A DNA stretch of 64,000 bases from positions 1-64,000 of the forward strand of contig JAMPIV010016268.1 of NCBI GenBank assembly GCA_024509875.1. Direction: 5' to 3'. This DNA is from Oreohelix idahoensis. Its lineage: Eukaryota > Mollusca > Gastropoda > Stylommatophora > Oreohelicidae. Positions within the stretch are counted from its first letter, which is position 1. Every line of letters starts with the position of its first letter. The notes under the pieces are model-generated. The model saw only the letters and a list, made by a program, of their open reading frames with translations. It was not told where the DNA came from and did no database searches. Positions 35,101-45,431 of this stretch are shown here, one piece after another. Both the position numbers and the translations under genes were made by a program.

Positions 35101-36364
35101 TAGGATTAGGAAGAAGACACGCGTGGACATCTCCTGTAAAGAAGGGAGTATCCATGTGGATGATAGCAGTAGGATATATCTCCAAAGTTCCACCAAATGT
35201 CACACACTTAACCACCTTTCCCGTGGCACAGCAAGGATCTATGAGAGATTGCCTAACCCCAATAGTAGTACATCCAGAATCAAAAAGTACTGAGACTGGA
35301 TTATTATTCACTAGACCTTTATGTAAGATAAGAGATCCTTTCCCGTCATGCGCAACTGTAGCAGGAAGAGCGGGAAGAGGGTGACCACAAATTAGGGTAG
35401 ATACTGTAGATGGCTCGAACAATGTTGAGCATTGGGGGCACTTAGCTGCTCTCCCAAAATCGAAAGCAGAGCCAGTGATAGCATTAGAGTTTCTACTATC
35501 GTTCACTTGACTACAGGCTTCCTGAGACTCATGTTGTGCAGCGTTTGCCTGACGATAAGATTTTCTTTTGTTATGTCTAGGTCTGCCGCGATTATTATTT
35601 CCCCTGTAATTATCATTATATTGCCCATCATAACCATTATTCTGGTTTGCATCACAGTTTCCATAACCATCATCGTAATATTCTTGACGGCGAGGATAAT
35701 TATCTCGAGAAGAAAAACTCGGATAGTTTCTATTGTGATAACCTTTGCGAAAGTGTCTATAATTATTAGACCCAACATTACGAGGACTATCAGCTCGTCT
35801 CCAATTCTTTGAAGAAAACCCACTGTGTGATGGATTGCTTTGATATTGAGTGTAATTCTGATTACTCTTCTTATTAAAGCTTTGTTTAGCACCTTGAAAT
35901 TTATGATTGTAATTAGAGCCATATGGTGCTGCCGAAGCAACTGGCAACCCTTCTTTCGCTTTAGAATTGCTAACTGTAGCATGGGGATGCGCAGTTACGT
36001 ACTGGCAACAATATTCCTCCATGTCTTTTATGTTTTTAGGTTTACGCTCATGAAGAAAAGCAAGGAAAGATTCATTGACCGATGACATAACTTTGTCTGC
36101 AAGTAATAAGTCCATTAGGCCTTTATATGTTTTTTCAGTCTGAGACAACTCAATCCAACGTGTGAATGTACGGCGTATCTTTATAATAAAGTCAGAGAAA
36201 TCTACTCCGTTTTCTGGCACCATTGTCTCAAGACGAAGATGATAATCTTCTTCTTTTAGTTGATATCTTTTAAGCAATGCTGCTCTGACAACATCATAGT
36301 TAGTCCTATCATGTTCCTCTATTGTCATAAGAGTAGTTACTGGTTCACCTGAAAAAAATTCCAT
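32102..36364 (-). CDS. Gmr1-like gag-PR-INT-RT-RH polyprotein, copy B (open)
   Basis: One uninterrupted 1420-codon frame. Residues 1-300 are the gag C-terminal part (RWIELSQTEKTY, FLHERKPKN) and an Asn/Gly/Arg/Tyr-rich basic stretch (about 185-270). C309-x2-C312 and C326-G-H328 form a possible zinc site. Protease DSG has Asp 362. Integrase: zinc motif H557, H564, C594, C597; catalytic D627, D687, E723 with 35 residues between the last two. RT: about 960-1200, with TKLDLSKGYW (D1090) and YLDD (1150-1153). RNase H: D1301, E1342, D1367, D1410. Integrase precedes RT: Ty1/copia-like order, Ty3/gypsy-like sequences, as in the Gmr1 group. No frameshift separates gag and pol. The gag N-terminus is missing: the frame starts at a chance Met by a rearrangement junction, with the missing gag part inverted next door. 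Enzymes look intact; autonomy is doubtful. Confidence 0.9.
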   Translation of the reverse strand: MEFFSGEPVTTLMTIEEHDRTNYDVVRAALLKRYQLKEEDYHLRLETMVPENGVDFSDFIIKIRRTFTRWIELSQTEKTYKGLMDLLLADKVMSSVNESFLAFLHERKPKNIKDMEEYCCQYVTAHPHATVSNSKAKEGLPVASAAPYGSNYNHKFQGAKQSFNKKSNQNYTQYQSNPSHSGFSSKNWRRADSPRNVGSNNYRHFRKGYHNRNYPSFSSRDNYPRRQEYYDDGYGNCDANQNNGYDGQYNDNYRGNNNRGRPRHNKRKSYRQANAAQHESQEACSQVNDSRNSNAITGSAFDFGRAAKCPQCSTLFEPSTVSTLICGHPLPALPATVAHDGKGSLILHKGLVNNNPVSVLFDSGCTTIGVRQSLIDPCCATGKVVKCVTFGGTLEIYPTAIIHMDTPFFTGDVHACLLPNPIADLIIGRIHGVKECTPQQIAAWEEHNIQTANVVVTRAQALIPSTSSNDSNEVGSQDDHLVISHDSFVKLQEEDSSLNKYFLLAKNGDPNQNTIHKSYITMKNGILVRMVQHSDKSMHSQILVPKSMRALILQHAHDSQCAGHMGFSRTKSRVLAAFFWPFVNKDIRIYCRSCKICQEVKSRGPRHAAPIQAADIPIRPFQKMAIDIIGPFKIKSARGHQFILTCVDMCTRWPEAIPLKSISTADIADALWLIFSRLGFPREILSDHGTQLISDTMSQVMSILDIKRSLSSIYHPMSNGLVERLNRTLKNLLGKITEDHPQDWDRVLPAALFAYREVPNEHTGFSPFQLVFGAQPRGPMSLLHDLITADNIDNDTQSSYEYVIALRHKIIEACKLATSSSEFAKEKARQFANKKRRLRQLCPGDKAFVLLPSRENRLLIAWKGPYRIVSKISDVDYVVDIDGRHKTFHINMLTEFIERPDYLQPIFQATDDSPVQHGHISSLSVIQEEETTFSDVNLPLPMIPLNSTESWRNVSVSSNLSFEEQRQVSSLLQSFQDVLTDIPGHTHIIKHDIILTDHNPIRVRPYPIPIHFQAQVEKELDEMIQLKIIEPSTSAYSSSMVIVRKKDNNIRLCVDYRKLNQVTKFDAEPMPLLEDLLTRLSKSRFFTKLDLSKGYWQVPLTERAKPFTAFSTPRGLYQWNFMPFGLMNAPATFVRMMRRILSYRTDVIAYLDDICLFSDTWEEHYSGLNELLSTLREHNLTAKPSKAFVGFSEISFLGHRVGHGLLKTEDQNISKILNISVPKTKKQVRSLLGLIQFYGRFIKNLSSIMAPLSTLLKKGSPNMVRWSQECQSSLDQIKNLFSSPPILRLPSIDKTFVLRSDASSTGIGAALMQEYSGTLHPVMYISRKLNAAERNYSVLDRELLAMVWAILKLQRFLLGAHFIMETDQKALTAMQNKDLKSSRSTRYAIALQPFHFTVRAIRGSDNVMADILSRCPHDST

Positions 36365-36540
36365 GTTAGAGAAATTGAAATTGATTAATGCGGGTGCTCA
36401 TCAAGCAACTTCGGATACGACAAAGGAGAAGTCTACTAAGATCAAATTACCTCATTTCAATCCTTTAAAGGACGATATAACGGATTATCTTGATAGATTC
36501 CAATTTTTATGCGATACGCATAAAATATAAGCATTATTAG
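36365..36540 (+). pseudogene. Inverted gag fragment of the same family
   Basis: On the plus strand it reads LEKLKLINAGAHQ, then TKIKLPHFNPLKDDITDYLD and RFQFLCDTHKI before a stop. The beginning matches the end of the copy A gag coiled coil (LEKLKLTNMG). This is the central gag block missing from A and C. It abuts the minus-strand polyprotein at about 36364, giving a head-to-head arrangement. Either the 5' part of copy B was inverted or a second truncated copy lies here. The Penelope-like fragment interrupts it on the right. Confidence 0.75.
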
Positions 36541-37550
36541 GTAAATGTTATTACTATTTAGATCCAAGTGATAGCATCAAATTCACTTCTGAAATCTCTA
36601 CGACCTCAGTGAACTTCCTTGACATCACTGTGACTATTAGTCCTACTTGTCTTAAAACGTCTGTCTATTATAAGGCTACTGACGCTCATGGTTTCCTTCT
36701 TTATACTTCATCGCATCCTCTTAGTTGTAAAAATTCCATTCCCTTTTCTCAACTTCTTCGCTTGCGTCGGTTATGTCACGATGACGATGATTTTCATCAG
36801 CGAGCTCAAGAGATGCTTGAGTTCTTTCGCCGACGTCTTTATCCAGAACATGTTTTATCTGATGCCCTTAATCGTATCACACGCGTCACTCGTCAGACGG
36901 CACTCACTACTAAATCTTCTGTCCAATCTGACAGACTCAAACTGGTTCTAACTTTCCATCCTCACTGTCTGGCGGTAAATAGAATTCTGTTTCGACATCT
37001 GCCTATTCTCAGCTCTGATCCTGATACCAAAGAGTGGTTTCGTGATACACCTTTGGTAGCTTATCGTAGGGATAGAAATTTTAGGGATATTCTTGTACAC
37101 AGTCGCTTGCGACATACTAGCCCGTCTTACTTTGGTACTAAACCGTGCCAACGCCGGATATGTAAGACCTGTCCGTTTGTACTTCAAACTCAGACAGTCA
37201 CTTTTCCGAAAGGAAAATTTATCATTAAAGAGTCTTTTACGTGCGAATCCAGAAACCTGATTTATGCTATCATCTGCAAGAGATGTGGCATGACTTATAT
37301 TGGTGAAACTGGCAGGCGTTTGGCAGACAGGTTTTGTGAGCACTTGAATGACATCTATCATGACAAACATTTACCGGTGGCCCTTCATTTCAATAGGCCT
37401 GACCATGCAGGTAATTCTGATATTCATGTTACTGCCCTCCTTTCATGTGCCGGTAATGACAAGACTCGCTTTTCGTTGGAGAATCGCCTTATTTTTAAAA
37501 TGGGTGTTTTAGCTCCCGATGGTTTGAATATCCAACATCATTTTGCATAA
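36541..37550 (+). pseudogene. Penelope-like element: RT tail plus GIY-YIG endonuclease
   Basis: The frame is open from about 36525 through 37550. The PLE part begins near IKFTSEISTTSVNFLD; the codon at 36609 is GTG and there is no proper start, so this is a 5'-truncated copy. The RT thumb region has NFLDITVTI...TSVYYKATDAHGFL and LYTSSHP. A Cys motif (KPCQRRICKTCPF) precedes the GIY-YIG nuclease with LIYAIICKRCGMTYIGETGR and LADRFCEH; it ends ENRLIFKMG...NIQHHFA. Endonuclease-bearing PLEs nick the target and prime reverse transcription there. All catalytic RT blocks upstream of the thumb are missing. The nuclease domain looks intact. Confidence 0.88.
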
Positions 37551-38094
37551 ATTCTGGTAGCTTTTCTCCTTTTCATTCTTTATTCGTTGCCTTTTAGATC
37601 TATCTTCTTATGTTTTTGTTTTGGTTCGTTTCGTATCTTTTTATATCTTTGGTTTTGCCGCTATCGTACGTCACTTCCTTGCGATTTCTGTGACGGAGTA
37701 CTACTGCTTTCTTTCACAGATTCTTTGGATTGAGCTGAGATAACTTTTATTAGTTCATCAGTTTTGTTAATTCTCTTTTTTTCGTTTCGTTGATTATTTA
37801 CTTTCTTGTTTCGGTATTTCTGTTAGATTTTACGATTTTCTTGTATTATTATTGTTCTTTTTCTCTCATCACTGTTGTTGTTTACTTTTTCAATCTGCTT
37901 GTATCGCCCATTTGTTGTATATTTCTCATCAACGTATAGTTTTTTAGTACCTATATGTATTCTTGTCTTTGTCACCTGTCTGTCCCTTGTTTCTTGTGAA
38001 CCGTTATTTGTAAAACTGACTAAATACCGTTTTATTGGTTTTAATACTTATATACTCCATAACACAAACTTTCGTTACGGAAGCTAATGCCGAA
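37551..38094 (+). other. T-rich 3' region after the Penelope-like frame
   Basis: Pyrimidine-rich, no protein-like frame. It probably includes the PLE 3' untranslated region, whose end is not resolved; GTTACGGAAGCTAATGCCGA near 38074 may be close to it. Confidence 0.45.
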
Positions 38095-38315
38095 GGAAGC
38101 TGACAGTTCATCATCATCATCACCCTTCGGTTCCTCAAGGAGCATAGACATTCAACAAGCATATGCCAAGTCTTCCTGTCCTATGCAGTTAGCTCAGTGT
38201 CTTTCCATATTTTCTTCATGTCACGTGTCTGTCTTCAGTTCTCTTCTCTGGTGTTCTTTTTGGTCTCCCTCTACCTTTCTTACCCACGGACTTTCTTCTA
38301 CTTCTTCGTTCTCCC
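38095..38315 (-). pseudogene. LINE C-terminal fragment (family of 8858-9465)
   Basis: The minus strand carries the terminal hairpin (TGCTCCTTGAGGAACC) and a GATGATGATG tail, with part of the GLCS-type C-terminus. Short and broken. Confidence 0.6.
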
Positions 38316-38585
38316 TCAGACATCAACTTGAATATGTTCAAAGAAAGCAGCGGTCCGTCTCAGGCTGTTGACATTTCCGTAGAGCTTTTCTAGGAATGGC
38401 TCTGGTGATGACCATATGCGCTTTCTTTGTTCCTCATATGTTGGGCACTTTTGAAGTAGATGCTCAGCAGTCGTTATATCAGTGCCACAGTTACACTCAT
38501 CAGTAGTTCGTACCTTTAACTGGATGTAAACACTTGTTTGTAAAATGTTTAATTCATGAATCTCTTCACGAGGTCTCCAGTCCAC
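38316..38585 (-). pseudogene. LINE C-terminal fragment with CxC...H...C motif
   Basis: An open 89-codon frame with DECNCGTDITTAEHLLQKCP followed by TYEEQRKRIW and LEKLYGNVNSLRRTAAF. This Cys-x-Cys-Gly...His...Cys pattern is the usual end of jockey/I-type LINE ORF2 proteins after the RNase H-like region. The upstream RT is absent. Confidence 0.7.
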
Positions 38586-38649
38586 TTGACTTTTATTACA
38601 CCCGAATATCTCCTATTCCTAAGACAAAGAAATAAAAGAACCACTGCTT

Positions 38650-38768
38650 TTTTTTAAGCAACTGGTAAAAGGCGACTAACAACTTTATCTTGTGAAACAA
38701 ACTGCTACATGTACCATCAAAAGGAGAGCACATGAAATGTGTTGGAGCAGGCTTCCTGCAAGGAAGTA
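38650..38768 (+). repeat. Family R repeat, partial
   Basis: AAAAGGCGACTAACAAC, AACAAACTGCTACATG and GCAGGCTTCCTGCAAGG correspond to family R. Confidence 0.5.
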
Positions 38769-38871
38769 GAGAAGATTTTTATTCCCTGTCTATTTATGTA
38801 ATTATCAATCACTTAAGTTTCTTAAACTTCATCTCTTTTTTTTAACACTTGTGTCACGGATTGCCTCCCCA

Positions 38872-39010
38872 TAGCTCTGCAGTAGTGGTCCGCCAGTGGC
38901 CAAAACTCAAGAGTATCTAAAATGGGTCGTCAAAGGTGTCTACCTTCGCACAAGATTACTCTTGGCAGAGTTGTAGATAGTAGGGTAATGACGCTTCTAT
39001 CCCAAGCGAG
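38872..39010 (+). repeat. Dispersed repeat family V, copy 1
   Basis: Shares GCAGTAGTGGTCC-like, GGCCAA-CTCAAG-like, CAAGATTACTCTTGGC and GTAGATAGTAGGG-like blocks with 60828-60965. Non-coding. Confidence 0.55.
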
Positions 39011-40104
39011 TATTCATAAGATATTTCCGAAGTCAAGAACAATGCTGCATTGGCAGGGCAATTGTTAACTTATATCGGTCCGCCGCTTTTTATGAAGAAT
39101 CAAGCAATAGTTTTAGCCCGTTCAAGCCCCCAGTGTGGTGTAAATCCAGCGAAATTCTTTTTTATAAGTATTTGCTCTAAAGATGTAAATATATCTCTAG
39201 ATGTATATATATTAAAGAGTTTTGTTCATACGTTTGCTTTCATACCTATAATAACTGAATAAACAATGATTGTTTAGTTTTAAAATAACGTACATTTTTT
39301 AATAATCGATTAGTTTTAACAGGTTAAAATAGAGATGAAATGATGGTGAATTTTAGATGAAAGTTTTAACTTCATAGAGACTGGAAAGTGGAATGTTAAT
39401 GTTCTTTGCTGTTGCCTTTTAGTAAGCACTTAACTTAGCATCGATGACTACTGCAGCCGTCGTTTCGTCAATTCTTCTGTGATGATGACACGTCTGTGAC
39501 GAGTAGGGTGTATGTGGGTGGATGTAGAAGATCAGACAACACTCATACACCGTTCGTCTGGCTCACTGTCTAAGGAGTAATACACCGCCTCCAACAACCA
39601 TATCAATCTCCGTGAATATATAATATCACAAATAAGTCACAATGGGCGCAGGGCCATTACAAAAATTGGAGACATAACAACTCCCGAGTATTCTACGATC
39701 ACTCTGATCCTCGGAATAACTACAGCCACAAAATAGACTACTACATAAATCCACTGCACCACTCTGGCCCTCTACTCACGCACTACTATAGACATCCATT
39801 CTTCTCTTTTCTACGCTCTTCGCTGTCTACTGTCTACTCTCTCAACACACTACTCACTCAACACACATCTCTCTCTCTGACTGACCCCTTTCATTCGTAT
39901 TCACCAAACACGTGAAAACCTTCCACGCTTCACTGATCTTCATTCACGCCTAACTTTAGCTAGCAGCTTGTCTTGATCTCTGCTCACAACATTGCTTGTA
40001 ACTAAAATATTACAAGGCAAGCATTCCCAACTCACAACAACTCAAATGACGAATAAACTCCCGTTGGAGCATGGGAACATTCATACATGCAAAATACCCT
40101 CAAA
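39011..40104. other. Non-coding stretch, nothing recognised
   Basis: No recognised gene. A small CT-rich patch lies near 39866. Confidence 0.45.
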
Positions 40105-40260
40105 ACACTCCGTGACAACTTCACAGTCTGATAGCTTTGTTCTACGAACAGTCTGATAGCTTCGTTCCACGGACAGTCTGATAGCTTCGGTCCAGGAACA
40201 GTCTGATAACTTCATTCTACGAACAGTCTGATAGCTTCGTTCCACGAACCCAAAGTAACT
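40105..40260 (+). repeat. About 26-bp minisatellite
   Basis: About five to six units of GAACAGTCTGATAGCTTCGT-like sequence. Confidence 0.9.
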
Positions 40261-40361
40261 TTTGGGAACACAATCTCCTGGCATAGTTTAGAATGGACAC
40301 AGCACTTAGGATGCTTTCGAATCACTTGTACTGGAAATTTCGTATTCCTCTTATGGCGGAT

Positions 40362-40600
40362 TATCTGATTCCTTAGGTCTCCAGTCTTTGTATTTAAAAA
40401 ATGCGGGTTTACTTTTTTGCGTTTTAAAGTTGCCCAAGTACTCTGATCCTGGTCCTTTAAGTTTCCAGTCTTCGTATTTAAATATGCGGGTTTACTTTTA
40501 AGTTTCAAAGTTGCCCAAATACTTTAACTTGGTCCTTTACGTTTCCAGTCTCTATATTTAAAAATGCGGGTTTACTTTTTAGTTTTAATGTTACCTTTGG
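40362..40600 (+). repeat. About 90-bp tandem repeat, three units
   Basis: Each unit has TTTCCAGTCT, TATTTAAA and ATGCGGGTTTACTTTT followed by GTTTTAAAGTTGCCCAA-like sequence and CTTGGTCCTTTA. Confidence 0.85.
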
Positions 40601-41735
40601 AATCCTTTGTCCGCTCCTCCTCTTTCTGGTTCTGGTGAATTGCTAGCTTGACGGTGCGATGCAGTCTGATCTGTGAATCCGATTTCGCTAGATTATATTT
40701 CCAATTCTCAGTTCAAAATCTCAGATTGTACTTCCGACAAATTTTCCAATGAAAGTCAATGTCTATTCTGTCTCTCGAATCAAGCCAATCGAAAGCTCTT
40801 TACACTTTCTGGGCTGAGGTGTTTCAATCATAATACCCCCGCGTGTTTTAAAATATTAAAATTTTAAAATTCCAACGCGTGACCCCTTTTTCATTTCTTG
40901 TCTAGATGCTTTCTCACCAATATTGTCTCCCCAGACAGATTATGTGTAATATTGATACAGTGATGGCCCAGCGGAAACGATTATCTAATTATCACCTGTA
41001 TCTTCGCACACCCCAGACGGCTCTCCCAGACAGACAGTATGGCTTTTCTTTTCATCGCTCGTGAGCGACTATATTGTGTCAAAAGAGATCGACTCTATCA
41101 AAGGTGGCCAGACGCCTAAGGTGATAAACGTATTATCCGCTGACCGGTCTAATTACCCTGGTATTATTACGGTTCACCTGGCGAAACGTAAACAAGTATG
41201 GGAGTAGTCACAGTAAAAAATGAATGAAGGTGCATAAAATATGCCAAATAAAAAGCGGATGAAGGAGAGAGAGAGGTGCTCAAAAGTACATGTACAAACG
41301 TTTTGTCACAACTTGTTTATCTTATTATTTATCTCACCGCTCTCCATTCTTCATTTCTTCTTATTGTTCATTTTCTCTTCTGTGATTTCGTCTCCTTCTT
41401 ATTTTTCTTAATCTAATTCTTCTTTTGTTTCTTCTCTTTTTTCGCATCCTCTGCAACTTTTATTTTTGTTATCTCTCCACTTTCATTTTCCTCTACTTTC
41501 TCTCTCTTTTCTCCTCCTCCGTAACTTCTTTTTTTTTTAATCTTTCTTTCCGTTTTCTATTTCTTATTTAAATCCAGCGACATTCACGAACAGCCTCACC
41601 CATAATATAACAACCTGGTACACGCCTCTGTTTACTGCCAATGCCTCCGTTGATTTATCCGACAGAAACCCACCGACCCTTTTGGAGCGCCGCACGTGTC
41701 GTGATAAACTTTCACGCTTTGATATAGCAAATAAA
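40601..41735. other. Non-coding stretch, pyrimidine-rich in the second half
   Basis: No gene or known repeat. 41340-41570 is strongly CT-rich. Confidence 0.45.
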
Positions 41736-41900
41736 GAGGAGGGTTAGAACGGGGGATGGGCGAACGAACAAACCAACCATCTTTATTTTCAAAGGGTTAA
41801 GAATTGGGCACGGAGGCCCGTCTAACATTCTGTCCTCTCTCTCTCTCACTCGCTCTGTCTGTCTCTTTCTTTCTTTCTCTCTCTCCCATCTTGTATTCTG
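41736..41900 (-). repeat. SINE-type tail, inverted, plus CT-rich tract
   Basis: GAACGAACAAACC, TTTATTTTCAAAGGGTTAAG then AATTGGGCAC-GGAGGCCCGTCT is the complement of the tail at 6070-6135. A (CT)n-like stretch follows. Confidence 0.7.
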
Positions 41901-42355
41901 CGTCCTTTCATTCCCACATGTTACTTTAAGCATTAATTTAAAGGCATGCAACATTATAAAGGTAATATAAAAGTATACATTAATAGTATCCAATCATAAT
42001 CAAATTTAAGTATATTCAAAAGAAACGTAATGGAAAAAAAACAGCAACAATAATTGGAGAGAGAGGGAGAGAGGAGAGAGAGAGGTAGAGAAATTGGTAA
42101 TATTTAATAATTCTGTTCATAATTTAGAACGTGAGGCAACAATAATTTGAGGATTATGTGAGGTATGGAAACCCGGAAAGGATCATGTAAAGTACAAGAA
42201 GGAGAGCGTGCTTATTACATGTATTTGAAGGAAGCAGCCTGCAATCTTTAGGCGTGTTAAAAGAAGGTGGAGGAGGTAAGCTGAAGGCTACATGGTTACA
42301 GTAGGAAAAGGTGACGGAAACAAGGGATTGAGCACGACAAATAGAGAAGGTACAC
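41901..42355. other. Non-coding stretch
   Basis: AT-rich, with a GA-rich patch near 42055-42090. Confidence 0.4.
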
Positions 42356-42480
42356 ATTGACTAAGCGGTTAGAGCACTTTCTTCTCACGGGACAGTTATC
42401 GGGTTCCGGGATTCAAACCTGATAGCTTCACGTTCGAGCTTACCCAGCTGTATATGGGTACATAACTCCGCTGTTGTGCT
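42356..42480 (+). repeat. tRNA-derived SINE head
   Basis: TTGACTAAGCGGTTAGAGCA fits a pol III A box and GGGATTCAAACC a B box, about 40 bp apart. It is followed by ACCCAGCTGTATATGGGTAC, a stem-loop-like body common in invertebrate SINEs. The tRNA fold does not close, so this is not a tRNA gene. Confidence 0.65.
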
Positions 42481-42654
42481 AAGAACGGCGAATGCAGAGA
42501 GGTAGGGAACTGGTCACCCCGATTCAAATAGCTGGGTCTAGTATGGTGAATTTTTTAAGACTTCACTCCTCTACGGCAGTTTGTGCTGTGATACTACCTT
42601 TATCTTTTTACATCACATCGTGGCATGAGGGAAACAGGATTCTTCTTCTTCGTG

Positions 42655-44375
42655 CGCTCTCATATAACCATGCTGCTACTTTCATATAACCATGCTGCTA
42701 CTCTCATATAACCATGCTGCTACTCTCATATAACCATGCTGCTACTCTCATATAACCATGCTGCTACTCTCATATAACCATACTGCTACTCATATAACCA
42801 TGCTGCTACTCTCATATAACCATGCTGCTACTCTCATATAACCATGCTGCTACTCTCATATAACCATGCTGCTACTCTCATATAACCATGCTGCTACTCT
42901 CATATAACCATGCTGCTACTCTCATATAACCATGCTGCTACTCTCATATAACCATGCTGCTACTCTCATATAACCATGCTGCTACTCTCATATAACCATG
43001 CTGCTACTTTCATATAACCATGCTGCTACTCTCATATAACCATGCTGCTACTTCATATAACCATGCTGCTACTTTCATATAACCATGCTGCTACTTTCAT
43101 ATAACCATGCTGCTACTTTCATATAACCATGCTGCTACTTTCATATAACCATGCTGCTACTTTCATATAACCATGCTGCTACTTTCATATAACCATGCTG
43201 CTACTTTCATATAACCATGCTGCTACTTTCATATAACCATGCTGCTACTTTCATATAACCATGCTGCTACTTTCATATAACCATGCTGCTACTTTCATAT
43301 AACCATGCTGCTACTTTCATATAACCATGCTGCTACTTTCATATAACCATGCTGCTACTTTCATATAACCATGCTGCTACTCTCATATAACCATGCTGCT
43401 ACTTTCATATAACCATGCTGCTACTTTCATATAACCATGCTGCTACTCTCATATAACCATGCTGCTACTTTCATATAACCATGCTGCTACTTTCATATAA
43501 CCATGCTGCTACTTTCATATAACCATGCTGCTACTCTCATATAACCATGCTGCTACTCTCATATAACCATGCTGCTACTTTCATATAACCATGCTGCTAC
43601 TTTCATATAACCATGCTGCTACTTTCATATAACCATGCTGCTACTTTCATATAACCATGCTGCTACTTTCATATAACCATGCTGCTACTCTCATATAACC
43701 ATGCTGCTACTCTCATATAACCATGCTGCTACTTTCATATAACCATGCTGCTAATTTCATATAACCATGCTGCTACTTTCATATAACCATGCTGCTACTC
43801 TCATATAACCATGCTGATACTTTCATATAACCATGCTGCTACTCTCATATAACCATGCTGCTACTCTCATATAACCATGCTGCTACTTTCATATAACCAT
43901 GCTGCTACTCTCATATAACCATGCTGCTACTTTCATATAACCATGCTGCTACTCTCATATAACCATGCTGCTACTTTCATATAACCATGCTGCTACTCTC
44001 ATATAACCATGCTGCTACTTTCATATAACCATGCTGCTACTCTCATATAACCATGCTGCTACTCTCATATAACCATGCTGCTACTTTCATATAACCATGC
44101 TGCTACTTTCATATAACCATGCTGCTACTCTCATATAACCATGCTGCTACTCTCATATAACCATGCTGCTACTTTCATATAACCATGCTGCTACTCTCAT
44201 ATAACCATACTGCTACTCATATAACCATGCTGCTACTCTCATATAACCATGCTGCTACTCTCATATAACCATGCTGCTACTCTCATATAACCATGCTGCT
44301 ACTTTCATATAACCATGCTGCTACTCTCATATAACCATGCTGCTACTCTCATATAACCATGCTGCTACTCTCATA
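42655..44375 (+). repeat. Satellite array: about 78 copies of a 22-bp unit
   Basis: The unit TCATATAACCATGCTGCTAC plus TC or TT is repeated for about 1.72 kb with very little divergence. Almost all variation is C versus T at one place (CTACTCTCAT or CTACTTTCAT). The TT form dominates the middle (about 43070-43380) and the TC form the edges, with mixed patterns from 43380 on. A few units are shortened (near 42785, 43050 and 44213). The period is not a multiple of three, so the array is not coding. Confidence 0.97.
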
Positions 44376-45239
44376 AAGTTGTCGGTTTGCGACAGGCTTC
44401 TGACCTTGCCATAAAGTTCCTCTTTAGAATTGTGTATCATTGATTTGATATCACGGTATGTCCATCCAACTCTGTCGATACTGCTGCCAAGATATATGTA
44501 AGGGGGCCTGGTGCGGAGGTGGTACCAAGCTACTTAAAGAACACAAATGCACCTGATAATGAAAGTCAGTTATCTTCCACATTTTGCCTTTAAACGCAGT
44601 GGAGAGGTATACTTCATTTTACTTTCGCCACATTAAACTACATACTAGCCTAGTCTGTCACAACTGTATTCCTCGCAGGATTCGATTGTGCACTATCACT
44701 TTGGAAAGCGAGCCTGTCAACCACTTCGAGGAATCGGTACTCTTAAAACAGGTAATGTTGCAACCACACTTCTATATGAAATCGATACTGACTGTACAGA
44801 GTATAGATAATCGACATTTATTTCCTGGATGCAGGTTATATTGTTCTGTGCTGATTTCAGTTCGATATTTGCCTGGCTAATCGGAAAGGATTTGATATTA
44901 ATTGATTAAGGTTTATAAATCACCTTTAAGTTAATCTAGAGATTTTCAAGTCCGCTTTCAAGTCAGCATTGTCAGTTGTTAGTTTTTGTAGTTTTGGCGT
45001 CGGAAGCTAGAGATACTGCAAAGATGAGCGAAATCGTGCTTTTAGCGCACGCGGGATCTTTTCCTGCTAGCTGATAGGCTACTTCTTTTCACTTCATTTA
45101 TATACAGCTTGCATGACTGAGTTCATGACTTGTTTCTGATCTAGCACACAGTCAGGCTTAGTATATTGCCTTGTTGTATACTGTATGGCTTTTTCCAACC
45201 TGTTGTTCATTGTCTCTAATGTCATTATCTCAGTCACTC
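44376..45239. other. Non-coding stretch
   Basis: No recognised gene. An open frame at 44584-44880 has no family resemblance. Confidence 0.4.
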
Positions 45240-45253
45240 TCTCACTCTGTCTC

Positions 45254-45332
<79 letters not shown>

Positions 45333-45335
45333 TCT
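45240..45335. repeat. (CT)n microsatellite
   Basis: A CT run with TTTCT interruptions. Confidence 0.95.
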
Positions 45336-45431
45336 TTCTTAAAGGTTGCTTCTAAAACGACACTAGTCCTGCAGTATTTGCACAAGTTTGTTATTTCTTT
45401 ACCTGAACTGTTCCAGCAGTATTCCAACTGC

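Noticed and set aside
35432..35812. A 126-codon frame on the plus strand and a 159-codon shadow frame
   Set aside because: Antisense and alternate-frame shadows of the low-complexity gag tail in copy B.
42356..42480. tRNA gene
   Set aside because: A and B boxes are present but there is no closed cloverleaf, and a SINE body follows.
42655..44375. Possible CRISPR-like or spacer array
   Set aside because: Units are contiguous 22-bp satellites with no unique spacers, in a eukaryotic context.
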